DNA of 64,000 bases from Embiotoca jacksoni. Its lineage: Eukaryota; Chordata; Actinopteri; Embiotocidae. How positions within the stretch are numbered: the first letter of the stretch is position 1; every line of letters starts with the position of its first letter. The notes beneath the pieces were generated by a model that worked only from the letters and a program-made list of their open reading frames with translations, searched no databases and had not been told where the DNA came from. The DNA is taken from contig JAKOON010000008.1 in the NCBI GenBank assembly GCA_022577435.1, positions 2,237,501 through 2,301,500 of the forward strand, written 5' to 3'. A program made the position numbers and the translations under genes. Shown piece by piece: positions 38,271 to 51,149 of this stretch.

Positions 38271-41200
38271 CATATCCAATTATTTGGCAATTGATTTTTG
38301 CTGGGCCATGCCGAATTAGAGCAGCTGACTCAAATCTGAAGGATTTCACTTTAATCACGCTCATAACTCAATCCTCCAAGTGGCAATGCCTTAAGCTCGA
38401 GTCTGCTCGTCACTGTTTTAGTAGCTGTGCAAATCCTCCTTTATTCTGAACTACATAAGTTTGACCTGAACTGACTCAACAAACCCGGATGAAGCAGAAG
38501 GATAAACTCATGACCAAAATGTCCAGAACACCCATGATTAAGTAACGCCTTCGTTACTCTGTATAGTTGTGCACACTCAGTTTTCCTGCACCATACAGGA
38601 TTCTTAGCTACCTGACATGTGGGCTCACTTTCAGTTCTAGCTCCAAATGAAAAGAATGTAAATAATCTTGTGAGACAGTCTGCCTGTGTTTTCTGTACCG
38701 CAACAACAGAGCTTCAGAGCTCTTTGTCAGATGATTCCAAGGCTCAGAAACTCTGTGATGTCATTCCCTCTTGGAGTGTTTTGACGATGGTGGTGAGCGC
38801 CATCTCACATGCTGCTCTAAAATCTTCCGTCGATGTTGAGTTAGGTGGCGATCTGTTGACTGTGGAAGCGGTAGCATATAATTCAAGTCGATTTCATACT
38901 CAAGATACTCACTGACCCTTCATGGTCTTTGTGGAAGCATTCGTTACGCGAAGTTTTAACTCTGTGAATAGTAGTAGTTTATGGACTAGATTTGGAACAC
39001 TTTAAGTCTTTGGATTAAACTATAGAACATTTATTTAGAGTTGACTTTTTTAGACTGTCCAACCTGTTCAGGAGTGGTTGGTTTTATCATCAGTGTTTAC
39101 AAATAAACTTGGTTGAAATCAATTTTCAAAGTTATTGTGTGCAGCAACAGGAGGATGGTAGCTGAATAAATGTATTGCATCAGATCCCCAACACCCTGTG
39201 AAGAAGTGTATGTTCCAGAGGCGAACATGTTAAGAAGTACACAAAATTATTCAATTGATGGCTCCATCAGGGAGACAGCCAACATTATTCTCAGTTTGAT
39301 TAGTTTTTCCTTTTATTCAAACCGATCAATCAAGTGAATTGTACATTCACAGCACTACACGGGGTTCCCAGAGGAAACTGGGCCTGTAATCACTGTTTAT
39401 TGCACTGCATTAATCTTGGATGTGCAGATGTATGATTTAAATTTTTGAATTTTAGTTGCTTTGGGAAAGAGATACATGGCTGCCAATGAAATACTTATTG
39501 AGCTGCCTTTTTGTCGGTGCTCAATAGTACTTTCTTTCTTTGTTTTCTTCATTTCTGTAGTATTTTTGGAGGGTTTAGAGCACATTTTTTTTGCTTATTT
39601 TGTCCTGTAAGGTTTTGTCCTAAAGAGAATGGCTTTAGGAAATGGAAACGGACATGTCTTAAAAGCACTTTCGTGACCTTTGGGCTCCATTTCATTGGCA
39701 GAAAAAGTCTGAGAGACTAGTAATGTGGGATATTTTTCAGAGCATATTGATTTTATCCAGCACTCCAGGCAACTGTTTGATTTACTAGTGAAGGCTTGCC
39801 TCGCACCATATGCCATTTATGCAGCATTTAACTGCTTTTATTTATTGGAGCCAGTGATTTACATTTCCTCATGTTAAACCACCCACAGGATGACTTCAGC
39901 ATTTGAGGGTTGAAAATTGGATACCAGTTACACTCAAGATGTTGCATGGGCTCTGAAGGCTGAAAGGCTTTGTCAAAGACATGAAAAACACTCCCCCGAA
40001 AGGTTCAAGGGATGCGAGCGCCCTCACCACCTTGAACGGAAAATGGAGCTAATGAAAATAGTTGCACTGGTGAAAGTTCAAGGCAGTAAGATTGGAGTTT
40101 GCAACGTTTCAGGGCAGAACAATCCGATCCAGACTTGGAAATGCGACTCATGGATGGCTAATGGATTGGAAGCAGGAGAAGTTGGCATGTAAAAGCTTTG
40201 ACTTGTGCTAAATACAGGGGACTGCAAGCTCCCCTGAACTCTCCATGCCCAACCTCTGACGAGATTTGAACGCAGTACATCCAACCTGTTTATCATCGAT
40301 AACTTATCATTAATGCAAAAATGTACTTCAAGGGGATTTGCGGATGGTTTCGATCACAACCCTCCATCAGCCTGTTGATGGAGTGGTATATCACTGCCAA
40401 TAGAGAGCTACTTACCTCATATCTCCTTCCGAACTGCCTCCACACAGAAATGTGGAACCACCCAGACATGAAATGTCATAAACTCATTTGTGATATTTTT
40501 CTCTCTTAAACTGAACATGCAATAAAATACTCAGTAAATATGGTCAAGATAAATCCAGGGCCTCTAAAGCTGTCCTTTTTTGTGTATTTAATTTCACACA
40601 TATTTGCACAGAGAAATTACATTTTACTTATCTTATATAGTCAAGGACCACAGGTAAATACCATATTCCGGATTTTCCCTTTGGATATTGAAACATGAAC
40701 ATGACCCTGGACATTTGCTGCCTCCTATTGCTTCCACTGGTCCACTGCTCACACAGACTCAAATAATATATATATATATATATATCATGTTTACATGCAA
40801 TTCATTTGAACTACCAGAATACATTTAGGAGAATTAGGTTACTGTTAAACACTGACAATGTTGATGGTTTTAGAACACTCTTCAGCATCTCTGAATGTAT
40901 GAAAACAAGTGACCCAGCGGTAATAAGTGTTTGAACAAATGATCAATGGTGCTCTTATTCATGTAATCTATGATGAGGTTGGGTAAAACATTTTTGGACA
41001 TTGTCAAATATTAATGGATACATGCAATCAGACAGATTTGCTGAATTTACATTTGCTGTAATTTATCCAATTAATACACTTTTGGCTTATCTGCTGGTAT
41101 TATCAGTTCAACTTCAGTTGCCATAATGATTAACTGTACCGTAAATAAATGTATATGTTCTGTTTGGATCAGCCCTCATCTGAACAATACCTCCAAAAAC

Positions 41201-43689
41201 AAAACACACACACATGTACACACACACTGTTGGAAAAGTACAAATTATGAACGATGAGGAGAGTGTGACATTGGAAATTGTTCTGTGTCTCGATAGAAAG
41301 AGCATGAATGTCCTGCAAATTTCCGACCCACCCAATCATTGCGTGTATTTGTGACGTCTAACAAACATGTTGACTGTTTTTCCTTAATTAATGATATTAC
41401 GTGTAAATTGTGATAACGACCAATATTTATCAATCTGAAAATATATATATATATTGTCCTCATATTGTTGGCCATATTTCAAGAGTCTAACCAAAACCCC
41501 ACGACAGATGTTGTGAAGTCTTAGCCCTGTTTTGTACCTCCTCGCTGTGTCCTCTGCAGAATAAGAAGGTTACACTTTGCTAGAGTGGATTTGTTTTTGT
41601 TTTCTTCAGTGGAGGTAATCCTGGCTGCAGAAGAGATTTCTTTTAAAGCCAATTAGAAATACATACATGAAGAACTTCCTGCAATTGCAGTAATGAATGC
41701 CCTGAAACAAACTGCTAAGGCTGAATTGCTGTTGTTCATTTTTAAAGTTTGAAAAGCTTATACTTTTTTCTTGTTATGGAAGGTTCTTCTGAGATTGTTT
41801 TTGAACTGTCAAGACTTTCTTAAAGCATTCTTCACACATCTTCATTGCTCAGCCTGTTGTTCTGAGCAACATGACAACTGATTGGAGTACAATTTTCCTC
41901 ATGTTGTCCTCTGGGAGCTTTGCGAGGCCTGACCCTAATATCACCACACCAGTTATTCAGGGGCTGAACATATGAAATTGCCTCTTGATGTCAAGGCATT
42001 TATAGGTGCGAAAGCAGTGCAGCGACATGTCAACACCTTGGTCCACTATAAAACCAGCATAGTGCAGGAAAAGCCCGGCGAATATCCTCCACCATATGTA
42101 GGAACTGCTACTGAGAACAGATGCAGGTCGACAACGGAGCATATGCACAACTACTGCATTAATGATGTATCATAATCGCCGTTGTAGTGAGAGCAGGACA
42201 ACTGTAGTGACCATCAGTGTGAATCCCAGCAACATGAATAAAAATCAGTTTTACCCACAAAAAAGCTTTACCTGATTATTTTCCTTCAAAGCTACAGAGA
42301 GGAAGTTTGAAGGACAACAGAGGTGTAATCCATCTCTCTCTCTCTGCGCCTCCAGCCAATAGCAGGTAGATCGCAGACTGACTGACAGCTCGCAGTGAAG
42401 CCCCTCGAGTTTGGGTCAGATTCTCCAGCCACAAAATTGACCTTGAAGGAAATAGCAGTGTAATGTTCTAGCCTATATTACGTCTGATATACACGTTCTG
42501 ACTCATTCTTCTTTTCCACCGGTGTCGGGATTACTCAAACGAAGTGTCAACTCATAAAACCTACCTACAGTGGCTTAGAAAGACCCCTCCCTAATGTAAC
42601 TTTGCGTCAGTTTGAAATGACTTAAGTGTGCAGAGTTATAGTGGCATGCAGATTTATGCCAGCCTGCAGTGAGGGGTGTGAACTGCATTGCACAAATAGT
42701 GTACACTCGTGTGCAAGTCGTAGGTGGTGGGATTTTAGAGTCCAACCTTGTATTAGTTTTAACATCCCCCCACATATTAAATATGTATAAACAGGTGAAC
42801 AGTTTTATATTTAGTGTGAAAGTAAAGCAACACATATCAAACAAATGTATTTAGATTGACTCTATAGTTTGTTTATTGTACTAAAATGTAAGGTTATTAA
42901 AAAAAAAAAGAAAAAAGGAAGTTATAAATTATTGTTAATGTTATAACAGTCTGCAGTGAAAAAGGTCCCTCTAGGACACAATAGTAATTAGTAATTTTTT
43001 TAAAAATATATATTTAAGGGTTTTAATGTGCCATAAAGACAATTGTACTTTGTATTGTAATGCGTTGATTTTTAAGGCTCATTGTGAATTTATTTTTAAC
43101 TAATTTGGGAAATTTGGTTAAAGAAGTTACAGAAAATATAACAAGGAATATATTTGCAAAGTTTCTACAGAGGCTTGGTGATCCAAAACCGTTTTTTTTT
43201 AACAAACCTGGCTGATCTGATTGGATGTTAGTGGCCTTCTCTTTGAGTGATTCCCAGTCAAGTTTTTTTTCTGGTGTTTGGTCTACTCGACTAAAAAAAT
43301 ATCACAATCCATTAGTTTGCACTTGATAAAGGTTTTGTGCTTATGCGATAACACCAAGTGGTAACCTACCTTGACATCACCCACTGGTCCGTAAACTCCT
43401 TTTTTGAAGCCTCCAGTCTGGCATTTAGTTGTCGCCGTCTGTTTTTTTTTTTTTTTAAGTGCCAGAAGTGACCATATCTGGTTGAGCTGTGAACCTAAGG
43501 ACACTACGTTCACCCACCATTATAGGAAACCATGTCAATCCAAACAGGCACGTTTCCAAACATACCTCTCTTTACGGGAAACATCTAATGAATTGAGTGA
43601 TTATCTTTAGAAGGACCATCAGAACACTGATCAGAAGGAGTGCATTTTGTGATATTATAATGACTTGTGGGAAAAAATGTATTGACTTG
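38271..43689. other. Gene-poor stretch
   Basis: No gene or well-defined repeat recognised apart from a short (AT)n run at 40765-40786. Open frames such as 38619-38915, 39917-40192 and 42575-42844 show no domain, no codon bias I can defend and no splice context, so they are not called. Confidence 0.5.
40765..40786. repeat. (AT)n microsatellite
   Basis: About 10 AT units. Confidence 0.9.
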
Positions 43690-43856
43690 GCATTTCGCAA
43701 GAGATGTTGCCTCTTTTTGGGGAGTGTATTAGAGCCAGAGGTTTGTCTGGAGCCAGCGCCCAGCGGCCCTCAGTGGTATTCCTCTTTAAGGCACTTCCGC
43801 ATTGACTTATCTTCTTATACCTGGAGACTACATCCAGTTTTGAATACAGTCTATGG
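43690..43856 (+). repeat. Interspersed repeat, family B copy, forward orientation
   Basis: It contains GGAGCCAGCGCCCAGCGGCCCTCAG, GGCACTTCCGCATTGACTT and CTACATCCAGTTTTGAATACAGTCTATGG. The last 60 bases align with the reverse complement of 30927-30990. It explains the open frames at 43597-43882. Confidence 0.65.
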
Positions 43857-44581
43857 ATAACACGTTTGAAAGTTCCATTCACTCAAGAAGTCAGAAGCTT
43901 TTGAAGAAAATGAGAAGTGATCCCTCAGTTAAGAATATTTCATCAGTGAGCTCATAAATAAGTGCAATTAATTTCTGTAATCCATAGGTCATTGACAAAA
44001 AACAATAAATACCACACACCATAACAGTCAACAGCCTAATGCAAAAACCTCAGTGGGATTGCGAGACGACGGAAGCAACAGCAGCTGGATTTATGACAAA
44101 GTGATCACCATTTTTAACAAGCTGCTGATGCTGGTGTTCCGTTGCTCATTGGCCGTATGAAAAATGCAACGATCGCCTCGCCGAGGTGCACATGTTACGT
44201 GTTGTACAGTCTTTTTCTGCTACTGATCTCAGCGAGCAGGAGGGAAAAGAACAGAAGAGGATTGGAAAAAAGCCACAGGAGGTCCCGCCCTTCCCTGCCG
44301 AGAATGTTATGAACTTGTCTGGGAGACGGAGATGCAGGTCCCATGGCTAATACAATATTTATTATTCTCGTCGTACCAGCTGTAGACACAAACAATGTAT
44401 AATGGATCAAATATTTTTGCTAAACAGCGCTCTCATAACCTTCACCTTGAGGGTGCACACTATCTGTTCCCTTTCAAGTGCTTCCTTAATTGCATGTGCA
44501 TGTCACCAGGCAGCAGGTTGGGGATCAAACCGGTCAAGGGGCGTTGGTTATCACTCTGTTGAGTGTGAGTGCATGAATGCA

Positions 44582-44664
44582 AGTGCGTGTGTGCGTGCGT
44601 GCGTGCGTGCGTGCGTGTGTGTGTGCGTGTGTGCGTGCGTGTGTGCGTGTGTGTGTGTGTGTGC

Positions 44665-44701
<37 letters not shown>

Positions 44702-44702
44702 A
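44582..44702 (+). repeat. Compound (TGCG)n/(GT)n microsatellite with Z-DNA potential
   Basis: About 120 bases of alternating purine and pyrimidine, mixing GTGC and GT units, with many CpG dinucleotides. It ends GCGCGAG. Alternating CG/TG tracts of this length favour left-handed DNA under supercoiling. Confidence 0.95.
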
Positions 44703-45323
44703 GTCTGACAACAAGCACCTTTCCTTTTCCAAACCCACTTTTGCCTGAAGAAAGTGCGCATCTTCAAAGGCATGAAGAACTTGTTTTGAACTACAAGCAG
44801 GTTTGCTTTCTCCCATCCTTTGTTCTACTAATCATCCCATGGGCACACACCGTCCATAACAAACGATGGAACAACAAGCCGTTATCTTGTGAGGAAACAG
44901 GAAAATAGATATCCCCACTGTGCATAATTTAGTGCTGCTCCCATTTCTATTCACCAATCATCAGAGGGAATCAGGCTGTACATTGTGAAGAAGGGAGAGG
45001 GATGAGGGGTTTGGAGGGGCTGCAGAACATCGCACTTTTTTTTGTACGTCTTTATTGTACAGCATGATAGATAAGCCAATTTTGGTGGTATGTTCGCCGT
45101 GCCAAAGCCGGAAGCTTCATGTCATCATCCGTTACTAGAAACTTGAAGCTGCTGGGCCGAAGTCGGGATCCTGTGAGATTTAATAGCGCAAATACAAAAC
45201 ACATCAAGTGATTTCTTGCTGTGGAGGAAGATTTGGCTTCATGAAATCCATGCAGATTCATTAGGCATGTTGTCGTGTTTTTAGCAGGCTGGTGTGCCTC
45301 AGATAAGGTTGTCCTAACATTTT

Positions 45324-45326
<3 letters not shown>

Positions 45327-45407
<81 letters not shown>
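45327..45407 (+). repeat. (GT)n microsatellite, about 40 units
   Basis: 81 bases of uninterrupted GT, followed by GAGAAGGAGAG. Confidence 0.98.
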
Positions 45408-45409
<2 letters not shown>

Positions 45410-45573
45410 AAGGAGAGACAGATTAAGAATGAGAAAAAGGAGTCAGTACCAGTGCAAGCGAAAGAGATTGAGTCAGACCTGGCTTACCTATGGCAGATCG
45501 CTGCACATTGACTTACTGAGAGGGTAAGGCAGCAAAAATCAGCCGCTAAGCCAGACACTACCTGCCTCACATA

Positions 45574-45575
<2 letters not shown>

Positions 45576-45625
<50 letters not shown>
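45576..45625 (+). repeat. (AC)n microsatellite, inverted partner of the GT array
   Basis: About 25 AC units, 168 bases after the GT array at 45327-45407 and complementary to it. Confidence 0.98.
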
Positions 45626-45626
<1 letters not shown>

Positions 45627-46189
45627 CTCCTTCCTCGAACCCCCTACACCAAAAACAGCTCTGAGTTTCACCAAGAATCCTGAGTTGGGCAAGACAGGGA
45701 TGAGATCAAAAATGGCAAAAGAAAAAAAAAGTTTGAAACAAGTCAGTGCACACATGCATATGCTTTCATATTGTACACAGCAGGTACAGTATGTGCCTGC
45801 ATATGGTACACAGGCATAAATAGTTTACACAGCATGCATATGGGATGTGATATTCCTCTGTGTCACATTCAACATTCTGCACAAGACTGCAGCAACTCGA
45901 AATTTTATCAGGAAAACTATCTTGTTTGTATTGTTTAATTCCATTTACTTTAAGCATATATTTGTAAAAGGACAAGCTCAAGAAAATGTTCCATATATTT
46001 TATTGCATTATCTTTAATATTTATATTTAATCACTCACTTCATTTGGAATAACGTCACGTTCACTTGAATTTTCTGCAAAATAAGGGTTGTTAATCCCAC
46101 TTTGGATGCTACGGCAGACTTTAGCTCTAAGTCATTGGGTGAATAACTGGATCTGGCCACACTCCGCTGATCATTGTTTCCAGTCATTG

Positions 46190-46440
46190 CATCCTAATGG
46201 GTGCAGACCTCGGGTTAATTTTGAAACTTTTGGAGCAGCCTTTAACCAATATGACGTATGTTTTGCACCAAATCTCTACCACCGGTATAATTGTCGGGAC
46301 TACTTAATCTTCATCACACTTGGCCACCACCGATTGATCGCTGATTGGTCCGACTCCAGTGCCAGCAGGTTTTCCAGACTATAATCACAGAAAAGATCTA
46401 AGCTGTGAGGAATAGTCAGGAAGCGGCAGGCTAGATTTAA
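46190..46440 (-). repeat. Interspersed repeat, family E, copy 1
   Basis: The 20 bases at 46371-46390 are the exact reverse complement of 60237-60256. Collinear similarity continues on both sides: GGACCAATCA plus (G/C)GGTGG...CCAAGTG, and GCTGCTCCAA(T/A)AG.TTCAAA.TTAACCCGAG. The homology was found by comparing the window with itself. I do not recognise the family. Confidence 0.6.
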
Positions 46441-47444
46441 GCTTCATCTTACTCTAAATGTCATTTTTGTTTGTTTGTGATGGGAGTTGATTCATCTCTT
46501 TTCCACCTCCCTGACTGACTGTAAAGGAAGACTGAAATGCAAATGTCTATAATACGAAACCTCTTTCCTCAGATCCGTAACACTGCAGCGTCTGTTGTGG
46601 TAAATAATAGCAATTCGATGCTGAAAACGGACATCACACAATATTTCTTTCTACACTTCTGAGATTGAGTAAGACTCAAAATCAGCAGGGAAACAAAGTC
46701 CACAGCTGAAACTTGCCTTTGCTAGAATATCAATTTGATACCTCACTTTCAATTGAACTCTCAATGTCAAGGCACTGCCGTTTTGGGTTGTAAATAGTGA
46801 CAGGATTCTAATAAACAATCTGCCACGCTTCACCCCGTGTTAATAACCAACTTTCATGTGGTGTCAATCTTAATACAAAACTCCAATTATCTGAGTCTTT
46901 ACTGGAGTGGAAAGAATTGGCTTCTCCATCCTCACTGGATAAGCAGAACAACACCAATCTACATTCACACTGAGCTGCAATCATTTGACTGCTCTCAACT
47001 CGCTCCACAGAAACCGTTTTCTTTGCTATCACGTTGGGCTTTTGCACCTTATTTTGGCATGATGTACATTATTGTCTTAACGTTAAAGCCTTTAAACCTG
47101 TGGAATGCAGGTTTCTGAGTATTTCGTTTGTGGAGACTCTAGTTCAAATGTGTAAAAATAGTTTTGGACAGTTTAAGTCAAATCCATCTTCAGTGGTTCC
47201 CTCATCCATGGAAGATGGTGTCTCCTTGCCTCAGGAATGATCAGCTGGCGTTTGTCAAATTCGATTTGGCAGTGTTTCTGTGAGGAAAGATTTGTGTGTG
47301 TGCTCTTCTTCTTTCGTTCTCTACTCATGTATACCCAGAGATCAAGAGCACATCACTCTGAGGGCCTGGTTACATACATGACAGCAACTTAAACTGACAA
47401 CAGAAATTGCTGGTTGTACTGCACGTGTTTATTATCTCTTAAAT

Positions 47445-48562
47445 GTTTACTTTTTACTTCTTTTTTTTTCCGACAGTGTAGAACAAAACTATGAAATAGC
47501 AAATGTGCTCTCAGAAATCTCAGATTTGGCTTTGATAATAGCTTTGTACACTCTTCCTTCTCTCAACCAGCTTTTGACGAGGTCGTCACCAGGAATCCTT
47601 CCAACAGTCTTGAAGGAGTTCTCACATTATGCTGAAGACATATTGGCTGCTTTTCCTTCATTCTGTGGACCAACTCATTCCATGTGTACAGTAAATTCAC
47701 TGTGTTTTGTTGGGTAACTGTGGAGGTTAGATAATCTGATTCAATGCTACGTCACTCCATAACCATATTTCCTTCTTGGAGAGGTGGTCTTTCCTAAAGC
47801 TAAAGGTGTGTTTTGGCTGACCGTCCTGTTGAAAAACTGTTTTGCTCGTCTTTCTTAGTCCACACCATTCCCTTCTTCTTCAGACTTTTCTTTGTCTCCC
47901 TCAGTAGTGCTTTCTTTGCACCATGAAGGACTGATTCACACAGTCTCCTCCCAGCTGTTGATGTTGAGATATGTCTGCTGGAAGCATTGATGTGAGCTCT
48001 AATCTGAGTTGCTGTTAATTTCTGAGGCTAGTAACTCTGTTGAACCTCTCCTCTGCAGCAGAGGGAATTCTTTGTCTTCCGTTCCCGGGCTGGTCCTCAT
48101 GAGAGCCTGTCTCCTCACAGCGTTTGATGGGTTTTAAGGCTGCACTTGAAGAAACTTCAGACTGACATCCTTGATGTGTGAGGGTAATGATGGATGTTGT
48201 TGGTCTTTACTTAGCTGAGCGCTTCTTGCCACAGTCTGGGTTTTTACAGTAGTTAAATACAGCTATTTTCTGTATACAAACCTCAACACAACTGACATAT
48301 TAAGATGCATTAAAAAGGCAAAACATTTCACCAGTTAAATTTGACAAGTCACATGTTGTTTGAAAACCCTTCCAGGTAAGACATGAAGCTAGTTTAGAGA
48401 CTGCCAATGGATTTGCTTATTTACCATTTTTTTTCCTCACTGCATAACTATGTTTATGTTAAATAGTTTTGATGTATTCATTGTTTTGAACTGTAAAAAA
48501 AAAAACATGTTTTTTTTCTTTCTTAAATGAGTAGGTGTGTCCAAACTTTTCACTGAACGGCC
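47445..48562 (-). mobile_element. Decayed Tc1/mariner-type DNA transposon
   Basis: The + strand is the antisense of a Tc1-like transposase gene. CCAACAGTCTTGAAGGAGTT, GTCCTGTTGAAAAACTG, ACCATGAAGGACTGATTC and GCGCTTCTTGCCAC follow the order expected for a fish Tc1 element read backwards, and the last marks the N-terminus. The initiator would be at 48232-48230 on the - strand and reads GTG instead of ATG. The right terminus, GTAGGTGTGTCCAAACTTTTCACTG (48531-48555), is the typical inverted-repeat end of this group. The left inverted repeat is not visible and the coding frame is broken by many stops and indels. The middle of the gene (the catalytic DDE region) seems largely deleted, since the element is about 1.1 kb instead of the usual 1.4-1.6 kb. 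It is a dead copy. Confidence 0.82.
48230..48232 (-). other. Presumed transposase start codon, mutated to GTG
   Basis: On the - strand the codon before GCA AGA reads GTG where Tc1 transposases of this type have the initiator ATG. The position is inferred from family knowledge. Confidence 0.5.
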
Positions 48563-49053
48563 TAAGCAGTTGGCAGGGCCTGACTCTGGATGGGCCTTTA
48601 CAATACAGAACATAATGTAACTGTAAAAACCATAAAATTACCAAACAAAACTTGTACCACATCATTTATGACAGCATGCCGGATGCCTTTTTAAAAGCTG
48701 TTTAAACTTGAGTTTAAAATGATTATTTAGTTTTCTGTTGGTTGCCTCCACATATTGATCCGTGGAACAGAAAAATATCTGTTTAAATGAGGGTTTATGA
48801 AAAGGCACCTACAAACTAACCCTTAACGGTTTCCCAAAAGAGCATCTTGCCTTTCATATCAGCAGATATAATTAAATGATGGAAACATAACATATCTCCA
48901 GACAAGTTCAAAGACTGATGGTTTGTGTCTAATATGGGTTTTCCAATAAAAAGTCCAGTGATAAAATGTGTTCAACTTCTGCTCCTTCCCTTTCTTTTCC
49001 TTCAGTGAGCACTACCTCACTGAAAAATCCATCTCGGAGTTTTCTGTAAAGAA

Positions 49054-49077
49054 GTGTGATGTGTGCACACATCACAC
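49054..49077. other. Perfect 24-bp palindrome
   Basis: GTGTGATGTGTG followed directly by its reverse complement CACACATCACAC, with no spacer. Outside these positions the symmetry stops. Confidence 0.8.
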
Positions 49078-50911
49078 GTGAGATTTAAGGTCAGATGCTA
49101 GACTGGAACTCTACAAAAACACTGCATACACCATTTTGTACAATAAGGTGCCAAAATCAGAGTCATGGAGCGGAAAGAAAAACACATTCTGGCCTGCACA
49201 ACTTGAATTAATGAAACCATTACGAAGGCTACAGCCTTTGTTTTAGTGAGGAACAGAGCATCATTAAGGGCTCAAGATATGAATGCTGTAGTCCATTTAA
49301 GTATGAGGAGAGAGCAGGATTGAAAGTTCTCTGTAGTGGACTAAATGTTGATGAGCAGTAAAAGAAGCCTCCCCTTGGATGAAACCCCAAGACAAGAATC
49401 TCAAGGCTACCTTCATTTCTACACATCAGAGTAAAAGCAGGTAACACATATTACAAAGAGCAGCTCAGGCTCAATGAGCTACAATGCCACAGGAGGCTTT
49501 GCCAGCTATCGGTATCACGAAGGAACAAAGGGTTTTCGCCATCTAAAATGGCATTATGTGAATAGCCCTGTGAAGAAATGGCCACTGTGGAATGTTTGAG
49601 AAAGAGATGCTTGCTTGGCCATGATTTTTAAAGACTACTGTGTGTGTAAATAGCAGTGTCTTGTATTAAAGTAATAAATGGCTGTAAATATAGAAAGCAG
49701 CGAGTTGGAAGAGAAACGCTGCCTGAAAGAAAGAAAATTAGATCAAATAGGGCTTTTAGGTTGTTTTTTCTGTTGTTACTTTACTGATGTGTGACCTTGC
49801 AGACTGTTATACAAAAGCGACAGAAATATAAAGAAACCTCCTCCCTTGTCCCAAACGTAGGAGTGTAAGGCTTTGGGCTGTTTTCTGGCTTCCTGCCGTT
49901 GCCATTGCAATGGCGCAGCTGCCTCCTGAGATATTCCACACATGACATTTATCCAGGGGAGGGCATTGACAGATGCTTCAAAGCGGCTTTGTGGCATGGC
50001 CAATACAGGCCCCTCGTCACATTAGATAAGGCAGGGGACTATCATTTTAACCTGTGTGTGGCGCTGCCATGTTGAAAAGCACATAGGACCAGCCAGCGCA
50101 CACCTGCCTCGCCTGCAGCAGGCCGCTTCGCAGCACACAGCGCTCTGACAAGGAAGAAAAAGAATAAACAGCTTGACAAAACGCGTATTGCCACATGCAT
50201 TCATGTGTTTACTTGGACAGGTTGGTTGTTACTGCCCTACTAATGTGTACTACAGGCTGCCAGGCTGAAATCTCTAAGGTGTGGATGAAGTCTATGTGCT
50301 TGATGATGCATGTTCTCCTTGCAGTGTTTATAAAGAGCTGTACAGTACAGTACAGTGACCTTTGTAATATTTGTTACCTCCTCTACCACCACAGTCTACT
50401 GTGATTCTGGACGCATATCAGTGAGCAGACACTTGTGTAAGTACCTGGTCACAGTGAAAGTACAACTGTAAGATCTGCACCCTGGAGAGACTGGAAACTT
50501 GCTGTGGCCAAAAATCCCTCCCTGTTAACTATAGAGTGGACAAAAGTTACCGTCTGTCATTTTGTTTGAGTGTCCAAAGTCTGAGTGTAAGATTTGTGTT
50601 CTAGATAGTGCCCTCCAAAAGATTCACCACTGAATAAGAACAAGTTGTGTCCACAACGAGGTTTAAAGTGGAAAATGAAGAAGCGCTAATACTCCCCTTA
50701 CTTGCATGTTAGCATGACTATTGGCCAGAATCAGTAAATCATCAAGTAATACATTCTGAAGTGAAAGAAAAATATTTCAAGATATTGCTATTGTTCCCTG
50801 CTTAAACTTATTTAATCAAGGAGACAACAGTTTCAACCATTAGTTGAACAAGACTGGTTCAAAACCTAGTATGACTGGACAGTGTATGAAACTTCAAAGG
50901 CCGTTCTAAAT

Positions 50912-51112
50912 CTGCACTTATATGGCGTTGTTTCGCTTCGCGGTCTAAAAAGTGCTTTACAGTATTTCCTTCCTGTTCACCGACACACTCACACATTAAT
51001 GGTGGCAGAGCTGCCATGCCAGCCAGACCAACTTCAGATGTGGATAGGAGGAATCAGGGATTCAACCACCATCCTTACAAACAGTAGGCATCCTGCTCTA
51101 CCCGTCATCTCT
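50912..51112 (-). repeat. tRNA-derived SINE-like repeat, reverse orientation
   Basis: Read on the - strand it has a B-box-like GGTGGTTGAATCCC, then a CATGGCAGCTCTGCC block and an end resembling AAAGCACTTTTTAGACC...GCCATATAAGTGCAG. That is the usual 'AAAGCGCTATATAAATGCAG' tail of a tRNA-derived repeat family common in fish. It shares the CAGAGCTGCCATG block with the forward copy at 51150, in inverse orientation. Confidence 0.65.
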
Positions 51113-51149
51113 ACTCTTTTCTCATATGAACTCTGGATTCTTGGGTTGT

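Larger units (their letters stand above)
43857..47440. other. Gene-poor stretch with dense dinucleotide repeats
   Basis: No gene recognised. The GT/GC array at 44582-44702 and the inverted GT and AC arrays at 45327-45407 and 45576-45625 produce Cys/Val and His/Thr pseudo-proteins on both strands. A family E repeat lies at 46190-46440. Confidence 0.6.

Noticed and set aside
44402..45755. Open frames up to 168 codons with alternating Cys-Val or Arg-Thr-His
   Set aside because: Produced by GT/GC and AC arrays. The flanking residues have no family resemblance.
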